Positions 1 to 7,067 of a stretch of DNA of 64,000 nucleotides are shown here, one piece after another. Origin of the DNA: Bacteroidales bacterium UBA5433 (GTDB lineage: Bacteria; Bacteroidota; Bacteroidia; Bacteroidales; UBA932). How positions within the stretch are numbered: the first letter of the stretch is position 1; each line of letters opens with the position of its first letter. The stretch covers positions 31,362 through 95,361 of the forward strand of contig DIRP01000013.1 in assembly GCA_002427525.1 (NCBI GenBank), in the 5' to 3' direction. The position numbers and the translations under genes are program-made. The notes beneath the pieces are model-generated. The model was not told the DNA's origin, did no database searches, and worked only from the letters and a program-made list of their open reading frames with translations.

Positions 1-112
1 CTGCACGGATAGAATACAGTTGCAATCCAATTTCCTTTTGTACTTGTTTTTGCGTACAGGAAAAAAGACCAAGTATTGCAACGGCCAGGATGACCGGAAC
101 AGGATATTTCAT
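1..112 (-). CDS. Sugar phosphate isomerase/epimerase-like lipoprotein (partial, 5' end only)
   Basis: The first 37 codons are visible and the rest lies beyond the window edge. They encode a lipoprotein signal peptide with the lipobox LFSC at residue 19, then IGLQLYSIR, the usual first beta-strand of xylose-isomerase-like TIM-barrel enzymes (AP_endonuc_2 superfamily). The ATG at 112-110 overlaps the stop codon of the DUF1080 gene by one base (TAATG), so the two are probably translationally coupled. Neighbours are a Gfo/Idh/MocA oxidoreductase and a DUF1080 protein, a trio seen in 3-keto-sugar metabolism. The substrate cannot be told from this fragment. Confidence 0.7.
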   Translation of the reverse strand, partial: MKYPVPVILAVAILGLFSCTQKQVQKEIGLQLYSIRA

Positions 113-876
113 TAGTCCAGAATTTTAATTTGAATGTTTCTGAACCATACGTCGTCGCCATGGTCCTGCAAACCAATATAACCGGCTTTTTCTTCTCCGC
201 CACAGTTCAGAAGCAGGTCATAGGCAACCGGCCATTTTTCCTGGCTGAATTTGCTGTTATCCAGCAATTCCTGCCATTGTGGTGTCCATAAATGGTATTC
301 CAGCACAAGTTCGCCGTTTTGGAAATGGGCTACCGTTCCTTTGTAAACCAGGATTTTGGCCTCGTTCCATTCCCCAACAGGATTGGCATTTTGTGGTTTT
401 GCGGGAATCATGTCGTAGAGGGAGGCTGATTGGCGGTTTCCGTCAACACCTAAAAAAGCATCGGGGTGGTTTTCGTTGTCCAGAATTTGGTACTCCGGTG
501 CTGAAATATAGATGGGTTCTCCGGGTATTTCCTGAGCCAGATAGAAAACACCCGAGTTGGATCCCTTGGCTACTTTCCATTCAAAGGTCAGTTCAAAGTT
601 TTCAAATGTACGGTCATAAATAATGTCGCCGCCATCGGCTGCACCGGCTTCTCCCCGGCCCGATCCGTTAATCTTAATGGCTCCGTCTTCGATAGTCCAT
701 GCGGCCGGAACTTCTGTCCCGTTGTAAGCACGCCAACCCTCAAAAGTTTCTCCGTCAAAGAGAACTAGCACGTTGGGGTCCTCTTGCACTGCTTCTTTTT
801 TCTTGTTGTTACAGGAAGAACAAGAACTAACCATAAAAGCAGTCATAAGAAAAGATAAAAAAACAATTTTTTTCAT
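112..876 (-). CDS. DUF1080 (3-keto-disaccharide hydrolase family) lipoprotein
   Basis: A 254-residue secreted lipoprotein with lipobox SSC at residue 19 and a Lys/Glu-rich linker. The mature part begins with LFDGETFEGW, matching the LFNGKDLSGW start of the DUF1080 / 3-keto-disaccharide hydrolase family, a concanavalin-like fold. Members of this family have been reported to cleave glycosides already oxidised at C3. Full length for the family. It lies 28 bp downstream of the Gfo/Idh/MocA oxidoreductase and overlaps the next isomerase gene by 1 bp, so the three form one operon. Inferred role: hydrolysis of a 3-keto-glycoside in the periplasm or at the outer membrane. Confidence 0.85.
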   Translation of the reverse strand: MKKIVFLSFLMTAFMVSSCSSCNNKKKEAVQEDPNVLVLFDGETFEGWRAYNGTEVPAAWTIEDGAIKINGSGRGEAGAADGGDIIYDRTFENFELTFEWKVAKGSNSGVFYLAQEIPGEPIYISAPEYQILDNENHPDAFLGVDGNRQSASLYDMIPAKPQNANPVGEWNEAKILVYKGTVAHFQNGELVLEYHLWTPQWQELLDNSKFSQEKWPVAYDLLLNCGGEEKAGYIGLQDHGDDVWFRNIQIKILD

Positions 877-904
877 AGTATAAAATAGTAAGTTATTTGT
901 AAAA

Positions 905-2404
905 TCAAGGCATTTCAGGTAAAGAATACCCTTCCCGGTAGGTGTGGCGTATCAGTTCATTAGCAAATTCCAAGGCGTTGATGGGGTCGGAGTACTTGTG
1001 GTTGAATGTAGGATGGCCATCCTTAATGGAAAAGCCGTCTTTTACTTTCATACGCAGGGTATCGTTGGGAGAAATATTGGTGAATTTCATGGCATCTCCG
1101 TTCCACAACAATTCCCTGTTGAGTCCTTGCAGGCGAACGCCCAGCACACCCATAACCACCATTTCATTGAGAGGTCCCGATTCAGAAAAATCAGAGGCTG
1201 TCTTCACGCGGGCTTCCGGACTTTCTTTGCAAGCACGAACAAAGTCAAGGTAGTGGTTGTTGTCGGGCACTTCGCGTGTCATGGTGGGAGCCGGCAGTTC
1301 GCGACCCGAGAGCAACCAGGGGTTGACTCCGTAACAGCCACAAATCAGTGTGTCTTTTGTTCCGTGAAATACAACGGCACCTCCGCTGTCGTTCATATTC
1401 CTGCCGGTGGGCCATCCTACCGGATACTCGGGCATCAGGCCTCCGTCATACCAGGTGACCTCTACGCGTGGCATACCCACTTTGGGCATGTTGTTGCGTG
1501 CCGGAAAAACAAATTTGGCGATTTGTGCATTGGGGGCACAATCCGTCATAAGGGAGGTGGAGCTGCCTTGAACGGCTATGGGTGATTTCAGACTCAATGC
1601 TTTGACTACAGGCTGTAAGATATGGCAGGCCATATCTCCCAAAGCTCCTGTTCCAAAGTCCCACCAGCCCCGCCAGTTCCAGGGATGGTAAATTTGGTTG
1701 TAGGGACGGTAGGGGGCAGGTCCAATGAAAAGATCCCAGTCCAGGTCCGGATGGGGGGTATGAACCTCGGCAGGGGTTTCCAGGCCCTGGGGCCAGATGG
1801 GCCTGTCTGTAAAGGCATCAACCTTTGTTACTTCACCAATCATTCCCGACCAGATGGCTTCACAAATCTTGCGGACGCCGCTGCCCGAGGCTCCCTGATT
1901 CCCCATTTGGGTGGCTACTTGATGTTTGTCGGCCAGTCTGGTGAGGAGCCTTGTTTCATATACGGTATGTGTAAGAGGTTTTTCGCAGTAAACGTGTTTT
2001 CCCAGTGCCAGGGCATGTGCTGCAATGACGGCATGGGTATGGTCTGCCGTGCCAACGACAACGGCATCTATCTGGCTCCCCATTTCGTCAAACAGTTTTC
2101 TAAAATCCTTGTACTTCTTTGCATTTGGGTATTGGTTCAACCGGTTGGCCGCATACTTCCAGTCCACATCGCACAAGGCTACAATGTTTTCTGAGTTCAT
2201 TTCCTGAATAACACCGCCTCCGCGTCCGCCTATCCCAATTCCTGCAATGTTGAGCTTATCGGTAGCAGCCGTTTTCTTTTTTCTTTGAGAGGATACCGGG
2301 GATACCGGTACCTTTCCCATAAGCGGCGTAGTGGCAACAATGGCTCCCGCAGTCGCCAATGCACTTTTTTGTAAAAAGTTTCGTCTGGAGATATTCTTTT
2401 CCAT
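905..2404 (-). CDS. Gfo/Idh/MocA family oxidoreductase with Tat signal
   Basis: A 499-residue NAD(P)-dependent sugar dehydrogenase. The N-terminus carries a twin-arginine signal (SRRNFLQKSA, residues 6-15). A Rossmann domain with GIGIGGRGG follows at about residues 56-64. The family catalytic motif EKP is at 141-143, and the substrate-binding alpha/beta domain fills the C-terminal half. Tat export suggests it is exported folded with its cofactor, as for glycoside-acting members in Bacteroidetes. It is the first gene of the operon with DUF1080 and the TIM-barrel isomerase; inferred job is reversible C3 oxidation of a glycoside. The only promoter-like element I see is a degenerate TATCTTCG on the minus strand at 2447-2454. 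Confidence 0.87.
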   Translation of the reverse strand: MEKNISRRNFLQKSALATAGAIVATTPLMGKVPVSPVSSQRKKKTAATDKLNIAGIGIGGRGGGVIQEMNSENIVALCDVDWKYAANRLNQYPNAKKYKDFRKLFDEMGSQIDAVVVGTADHTHAVIAAHALALGKHVYCEKPLTHTVYETRLLTRLADKHQVATQMGNQGASGSGVRKICEAIWSGMIGEVTKVDAFTDRPIWPQGLETPAEVHTPHPDLDWDLFIGPAPYRPYNQIYHPWNWRGWWDFGTGALGDMACHILQPVVKALSLKSPIAVQGSSTSLMTDCAPNAQIAKFVFPARNNMPKVGMPRVEVTWYDGGLMPEYPVGWPTGRNMNDSGGAVVFHGTKDTLICGCYGVNPWLLSGRELPAPTMTREVPDNNHYLDFVRACKESPEARVKTASDFSESGPLNEMVVMGVLGVRLQGLNRELLWNGDAMKFTNISPNDTLRMKVKDGFSIKDGHPTFNHKYSDPINALEFANELIRHTYREGYSLPEMP

Positions 2405-2463
2405 GTCTTTGGTATTTTGTTAAATGAGATGGTTTATACTGTCTTACGAAGATAACAAAAATT

Positions 2464-2859
2464 TTATTTTTTTCCTTTTCCTTTTCCCTTTCCGGGACGC
2501 AACCTGTTGTATGATTGAACAAGGGCTTCGTCAGCGGCAATGGCCCGGAGAGCCAGTAAAACAAGAATGATACTGATAATAGGGAATACAGTGGAGACGG
2601 TAAAAGAGACCAATGCCTTGTTTTGATAATAGGCTACTCCCATCCAGATTTGCTGTCCCAACATGATTAAGGAGGTATAAATGCACAGGCGGATTTGGAT
2701 TTTCCGGGCTTTGTACAGGAAGATGGTGAGCACCAGCAGGGCACAAACGGCAACGGTCAATACTACAAACGGGGTGTAGGTAGCATAGATTCCAAATAAG
2801 AGAGTTGCCATCAACCCCAGCGCAATGGTCAGGTAGAGGGTCTGAATTCTTTGTATCAT
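2464..2859 (-). CDS. DUF4293 family membrane protein
   Basis: A 131-residue protein starting MIQRIQTLYL, the hallmark of the Bacteroidetes DUF4293 family. Four hydrophobic segments are visible (about residues 8-25, 29-48, 58-78 and 86-106), followed by a basic cytoplasmic tail ending KGKGKGKK. The function of the family is unknown. It stands alone on the minus strand, divergent from the nucleoside phosphorylase gene across a short region that holds an unusual perfect inverted repeat (2882-2922). Confidence 0.8.
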   Translation of the reverse strand: MIQRIQTLYLTIALGLMATLLFGIYATYTPFVVLTVAVCALLVLTIFLYKARKIQIRLCIYTSLIMLGQQIWMGVAYYQNKALVSFTVSTVFPIISIILVLLALRAIAADEALVQSYNRLRPGKGKGKGKK

Positions 2860-2881
2860 GGCAAAGGTTTTGTTAGTTCCA

Positions 2882-2922
2882 ACAAATTTAGCGGAAAATC
2901 TCTGATTTTCCGCTAAATTTGT
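2882..2922. promoter_or_regulatory. Perfect 18-bp inverted repeat with two outward-facing -7 boxes
   Basis: Arms 2882-2899 and 2905-2922 are exact reverse complements separated by 5 bp (CTCTG). Each arm contains a Bacteroidetes -7 element pointing outward: TAAATTTG on the plus strand at 2914-2921 for the nucleoside phosphorylase and the same sequence on the minus strand at 2883-2890 for the DUF4293 gene. It therefore looks like a symmetric divergent promoter or operator. It is not a terminator, because both genes start from it. Confidence 0.6.
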
Positions 2923-2925
2923 AGT

Positions 2926-3798
2926 ATGAAAAAAATTGAACCTTCAGAACTGGTCATTAATAGCGATGGCAGTATTTTTCACCTGCATATAAAACCGGAA
3001 CAACTGGCAGATAATGTTTTGTTGGTAGGAGATCCGGACAGGGTTACCTTGTTGCGGCAGTTGCTTACCCGCGTGGAGCACGAATCCAGGAACAGGGAAT
3101 TTGTTTCTGTGACCGGTTTTTTTAACACGCATAAAATAACCATCCTTTCCACCGGTATTGGTACAGATAATATTGACATTGTATTGAATGAGCTGGATGC
3201 GCTGGCCAATATTAACTTTGAGGAACGTGTTCCCAAAAAGAATCACCGGTCACTTAGGATACTCAGGTTGGGTACTTCAGGAGCCATTCAGCCCGGTATT
3301 GAGCCGGGGACGCTTGTTTTTTCCAGGTATTCTGCAGGTATTGACGGGTTGCTGAACTGGTATGCAGGGCGTGATAATGTAGCGGATCTTGCTATGGAAA
3401 AGGCTTTTGTACAACATATGAACTGGCCCGCCGTATGGGCTGCTCCGTATTTTGTACGCAATTCTGAAAGTCTGGAAAAGAATTTTTCAGATGCCGTTTT
3501 CGGTATTACCCTTTCTGCACCCGGGTTCTACGGCCCGCAGGGGCGCGTGATCCGTTTACCTCTTGCAGTACCGGATTACCTGGCTAAGCTGGCCTCTTTC
3601 CGTTACAATGATTTGAAAATAGTGAATTTTGAAATGGAAGGTTCTGCCATTGCCGGTTTGTCCCGCTTGCTGGGACACGAAGGAGCCACTGTATGCCTTA
3701 TAATCGCACAAAGGGATAGCAAAAATATGCACGTGGATTACAAGGACCTGATGTTGGAAAAAGCAGCGGAAGCTATGGAAAGAATGCTTACAGTGTAG
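2926..3798 (+). CDS. Nucleoside phosphorylase (uridine/purine phosphorylase family)
   Basis: A 290-residue PNP_UDP_1 superfamily enzyme: phosphorolysis of a nucleoside to base plus (deoxy)ribose-1-phosphate in the cytoplasm. Visible motifs are GDPDR near residue 36 (phosphate-binding loop), GTSGAIQPG in the middle and the ribose-binding EMEGSAIAGL near residue 235. The Bacteroidetes -7 box TAAATTTG ends only 4 nt before this ATG, so the mRNA is probably leaderless. The next gene follows after 5 bp and is probably co-transcribed. Base specificity cannot be read from the sequence by eye. Confidence 0.83.
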   Translation: MKKIEPSELVINSDGSIFHLHIKPEQLADNVLLVGDPDRVTLLRQLLTRVEHESRNREFVSVTGFFNTHKITILSTGIGTDNIDIVLNELDALANINFEERVPKKNHRSLRILRLGTSGAIQPGIEPGTLVFSRYSAGIDGLLNWYAGRDNVADLAMEKAFVQHMNWPAVWAAPYFVRNSESLEKNFSDAVFGITLSAPGFYGPQGRVIRLPLAVPDYLAKLASFRYNDLKIVNFEMEGSAIAGLSRLLGHEGATVCLIIAQRDSKNMHVDYKDLMLEKAAEAMERMLTV

Positions 3799-3803
3799 CA
3801 GAA

Positions 3804-4694
3804 ATGGTATACGATAAAGAAATATTGGATTTGTTGCCCTTGCTGGATGACCCCGATACGTACGTTCAGGAAGCTTTGTATACGCACCTGATAGCTATGG
3901 GTACACCGGCCCTTGAACAATTGGAAAGTATTCGAAAAGAGGGGGGCATGGAAGAAGGTGTTTATGCGATTGAAAAGATGATTGAGACCTTAAGGGAAGG
4001 ACTCAAATTTGAGAAGCTGGAACAATGGATTGCCCATCCGGAAGAGGATTTACTTGCCGGACTCTGCCTTATTCAGGACATCCTGACAGAGGATGTGGAC
4101 TTGCAGAGCCTTAGGGAAATTATGATGGAATGTGTCACGGAAGTATTGTTGGAGATTCGGGATGACCAAACTATTATGGAGAATGTAAAATTGTTCAATC
4201 ATGTTTTTTTTAACAGGTTGCATTTTTTTACCATTGATCCCATGTTTTCCCAACCTAAGAATACATTTATTCACGAAGTGCTAAATAAAAGGAAGGGGAG
4301 TCCTGTGGCTGTGGGGTTTATATACCTGATGCTGGCATACCAGACAGGTGTTCGCATTGGAGGACGCCTGTTTAAAGGGGGTTTTTTGCCTGCTGTTTTG
4401 GACAGGGACGGTAACGTGCTCTTTTACGTAAATGTGTTTAAGAATGGGTTGTTGTTTCCTCACAGGGAATTGGAAGTTTTTCTTAAGGACATGAATTTGC
4501 AGATTCCCGTTGAATCCTTCAGGGATGCGCAGCCGGAAGACCTGGCGCAGATTTACGCAGAAACGTTGCTGTTCAGCTTTTCTGCCCTGGAAAAAGAAAG
4601 TTATGCCAATGAAATCTCCAAATTAACCCGGATTTTGGCTCTGTTTGGACGTGAAAACACCATGCTGATTGAAATGGATGATGACGAAGAATAA
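3804..4694 (+). CDS. Transglutaminase-like (SirB1/Transglut_core2) protein
   Basis: A 296-residue cytoplasmic protein. The central part (FNHVFFNRLHFF, then FIHEVLNKRKGSPVAVGFIYLMLA) matches the transglutaminase-like core2 domain found in SirB1-type proteins. The N-terminal third is helical and HEAT-like (DDPDTYVQEALYTHLIAMGT), and the C-terminus is acidic. The usual PGHF histidine motif of the family reads KGGF here, so the transglutaminase-type triad looks incomplete and the protein may be non-catalytic. It is co-directional and 5 bp after the nucleoside phosphorylase. Function unknown. Confidence 0.6.
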   Translation: MVYDKEILDLLPLLDDPDTYVQEALYTHLIAMGTPALEQLESIRKEGGMEEGVYAIEKMIETLREGLKFEKLEQWIAHPEEDLLAGLCLIQDILTEDVDLQSLREIMMECVTEVLLEIRDDQTIMENVKLFNHVFFNRLHFFTIDPMFSQPKNTFIHEVLNKRKGSPVAVGFIYLMLAYQTGVRIGGRLFKGGFLPAVLDRDGNVLFYVNVFKNGLLFPHRELEVFLKDMNLQIPVESFRDAQPEDLAQIYAETLLFSFSALEKESYANEISKLTRILALFGRENTMLIEMDDDEE

Positions 4695-4719
4695 GAATTA
4701 GGCTTTAGGTTTAGTTAGG

Positions 4720-4792
4720 AGCGGGAAACGAGGTTCGAACTCGCGACCCTCAGCTTGGGAAGCTGATGCTCTACCGACTGAGCTATTCCCGC
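4720..4792 (-). tRNA. tRNA-Gly(CCC)
   Basis: The minus strand folds into a standard cloverleaf. The acceptor stem GCGGGAA pairs with TTTCCCGC-side bases; the D arm is GCTC..GAGC; the anticodon stem is TCAGC/GCTGA with loop TTCCCAA, giving anticodon CCC; the T arm contains GTTCGAAC. The discriminator base is T at 4720. The 3' CCA is not encoded (the genome reads TCCT). A -7 box TATATTTG lies upstream on the minus strand at 4809-4816. Confidence 0.95.
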
Positions 4793-4808
4793 ATAACCAA
4801 ACAGCCGC

Positions 4809-4837
4809 CAAATATAGCGATATTTTTTATTACCAAA
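4809..4837 (-). promoter_or_regulatory. Promoter of tRNA-Gly
   Basis: On the minus strand a -33-like TTTG (4834-4837) is followed 17 bp later by a -7 element TATATTTG (4809-4816). The tRNA begins 16 bp further on. The spacing is slightly shorter than the 19-21 bp usual for Bacteroidetes promoters. Confidence 0.5.
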
Positions 4838-6082
4838 ATGCGCGTTGCCGTCTTTTTAGCCCGAAAATTAAAAGGAGATACCACTTCTACCGGAAAGGTC
4901 AGCCGTATGGGAACACGGATAGCAACCTTTAGTGTGGCTGTGAGTGTATTTACCATGATACTGGCTGTTGCTATTGTACAAGGCTTCAGAAAAGAGATTG
5001 AAAATAAAGCCGTGGGGTTTATGGGAGAGATTCTTATGGAAGCTCCGGGAGCCGGGTTTGTGACAGAACCTTTGCCCATAAGCAACACGCTTTCCTACCT
5101 TCCGGCACTGGCTGAACATCCGGAAATATCACATATACAGGAGTTTGCCGTTTCTTACGGGATAATCCGAACAGAAGAGACTATGCAAGCAGTTTCTTTC
5201 AAAGGGGTAGGGGCGGATTATTGTTGGGATTTTTTCTCCAGGCACCTGGTATCGGGATCGCTGCCTGTTTACTCAGATTCTCTGTCGTCCAGTCAGGTAT
5301 TGATCTCGGCACGTATGGCGTCACTTCTCAAACTGGAGGTACAAGATGTGGTGACCCTGTACTTCATTGGCAGCAGTGTCAAAATGAGACGTTTTGTTGT
5401 TTCGGGTATTTATGATGCGCAATTGGAAGATATTGACAACCATCTAATACTGGGTGATATACGTCATGCTCAGCGGCTAAACGGCTGGAGGGGTGACCAG
5501 GTTAGCGGCATGGAGATCTTTCTGAAAAACAGAAAGAACCTGCAAACTGTACAGGAAAGCATGGAAGATTTCATTATGACGCATTCTTCAGATACGGATG
5601 AGGGAGTAGTCTTGCGCAATATCAAGAGGATTTATGCGCATTTGTACGATTGGTTGGATTTGATGGACATCAACGTAGTAGTGCTTTTGACCCTTATGGT
5701 ATTGGTGGCCGGATTTAATATGGTATCGGGGTTGCTTATTCTGTTATTTGAAAAAACGTCCACCATAGGGTTGCTTAAGGCTGTGGGAATGAGAGACAGT
5801 ACCTTAAGAAATATGTTTCTTTACAATGCTTGCGGGGTTGCTTTGCGTGGAACCCTGGCCGGAACAGTTCTTGCCGTTGCCTTTCTCATACTTCAGAAGA
5901 CAACGCATTTTATCAAACTGAATCCTGCCAATTATTTTGTTGACAGCGTACCTGTATTTATATCCTGGACTCAGGTTGTACTCATAGATGCGGTTGCTGT
6001 TGCCGTGCTTATGCTGGTTTTGCTGATTCCGCTGAAAAGTATTGCAGGTATCAGTCCCGGAAAGGCAATCAGGATGCGCTAA
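4838..6082 (+). CDS. ABC transporter permease, LolC/LolE (FtsX) type
   Basis: A 414-residue inner-membrane protein of the lipoprotein-releasing permease family. There is one N-terminal membrane helix (about 28-48), a long periplasmic domain, and three C-terminal helices of the FtsX domain (about 278-300, 325-350 and 375-400) ending in SPGKAIRMR. I chose the ATG at 4838 (MRVAVFLARKLKGD); an in-frame ATG at 4766 lies inside the tRNA gene and would add an unrelated 24-residue leader. Inferred role: export of outer-membrane lipoproteins with a LolD-type ATPase encoded elsewhere. Its end overlaps the convergent transglycosylase gene by 14 bp. Confidence 0.8.
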   Translation: MRVAVFLARKLKGDTTSTGKVSRMGTRIATFSVAVSVFTMILAVAIVQGFRKEIENKAVGFMGEILMEAPGAGFVTEPLPISNTLSYLPALAEHPEISHIQEFAVSYGIIRTEETMQAVSFKGVGADYCWDFFSRHLVSGSLPVYSDSLSSSQVLISARMASLLKLEVQDVVTLYFIGSSVKMRRFVVSGIYDAQLEDIDNHLILGDIRHAQRLNGWRGDQVSGMEIFLKNRKNLQTVQESMEDFIMTHSSDTDEGVVLRNIKRIYAHLYDWLDLMDINVVVLLTLMVLVAGFNMVSGLLILLFEKTSTIGLLKAVGMRDSTLRNMFLYNACGVALRGTLAGTVLAVAFLILQKTTHFIKLNPANYFVDSVPVFISWTQVVLIDAVAVAVLMLVLLIPLKSIAGISPGKAIRMR

Positions 6083-7067
6083 CCCATTCCAAATACCGGA
6101 ACCAGATCATTTCTACGTATTCTTGTGTTTGCCGTGGCATGTAGGGACTTACCTGAGCCCAAATATTGGGATCTTTGCCATCCAGAGCGGCATGTTCCCT
6201 GCCTTTCTCTATGCGTGACATACCGGCATTGTATGCGGCCAGTACAAAATTGATTTCTTCTTCCTTGGACAGATTTGTCAGGTGCATATTTCTTTTTATG
6301 AAAGAAAAATACGTAACGGCTCCCCGGATGTTGTTTTCCGGATCGTACAAATCCCGGATACTCATATCAACAGCCGTAGATTCTTTTATTTGCATAAGGC
6401 CTATAGCACAGTTTGCAGACTTTGCATTCATTCTGTATTGTGACTCTTGGTACATGACGGCTCTGAGTAATTTCCAGTCCCAGCCCAGCGTACTACCTTG
6501 TGCCATGAGCAGGGAGTCGTACGGACTTCTTTCCGATATAGCAGGTATAAAACGGTTTCTAAACCGGGAGTATTCGGGAGATTGTTTAAAAAGAGCAAGC
6601 CAGTGTACAAGATTTAAGTGCCAAGGGTTTTTTCCCTTGAGCATAACCCAAACTTCACCCATAGAAGTAATTTGCGGTGTTATGAATAGTTTGCCTGTGA
6701 GCGATTTGGGAATAGAATCTCTGATAATATTTATGGCAAGGATATCTGTTTGGTGGTTTTCCAACAAGTCCCATACCGGCAATGAATCGTTTGCAGGTAT
6801 GTATTGCAGGGCCATTCCGTGTGTTTTTGAAAAATGTTGCATCACTTCGTAATGGTACCCTACCCGTGTACCGGCGTACGACGGAAGGTAAATGGTGCAA
6901 CGGAGGGTATCTCCTTGCAGCTGTATCAGATCTGTTTCTTTCCAGATACCGGCTTTATTAGTCTCCGGTATATTGCGGAATTCAACGTACAGAACGGCCA
7001 GCAGAAATACCGCTGCCAGAACGACTATTACTTTGTGTTTCGTTATCACTTTTTGGAGAAGGATCAA
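6069..7067 (-). CDS. MltF-like lytic transglycosylase
   Basis: A 332-residue protein with an N-terminal membrane anchor (about residues 12-30). A solute-binding-like domain follows (about 50-180), then an SLT transglycosylase domain with YQESQY (catalytic Glu), the GLMQI motif and AAYNAG. This order matches MltF, which cleaves peptidoglycan with 1,6-anhydro product formation. The gene begins 86 bp inside the end of the porin gene in another frame, so the two are probably co-transcribed and coupled. No later ATG would keep the membrane anchor. Confidence 0.85.
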   Translation of the reverse strand: MILLQKVITKHKVIVVLAAVFLLAVLYVEFRNIPETNKAGIWKETDLIQLQGDTLRCTIYLPSYAGTRVGYHYEVMQHFSKTHGMALQYIPANDSLPVWDLLENHQTDILAINIIRDSIPKSLTGKLFITPQITSMGEVWVMLKGKNPWHLNLVHWLALFKQSPEYSRFRNRFIPAISERSPYDSLLMAQGSTLGWDWKLLRAVMYQESQYRMNAKSANCAIGLMQIKESTAVDMSIRDLYDPENNIRGAVTYFSFIKRNMHLTNLSKEEEINFVLAAYNAGMSRIEKGREHAALDGKDPNIWAQVSPYMPRQTQEYVEMIWFRYLEWVSAS

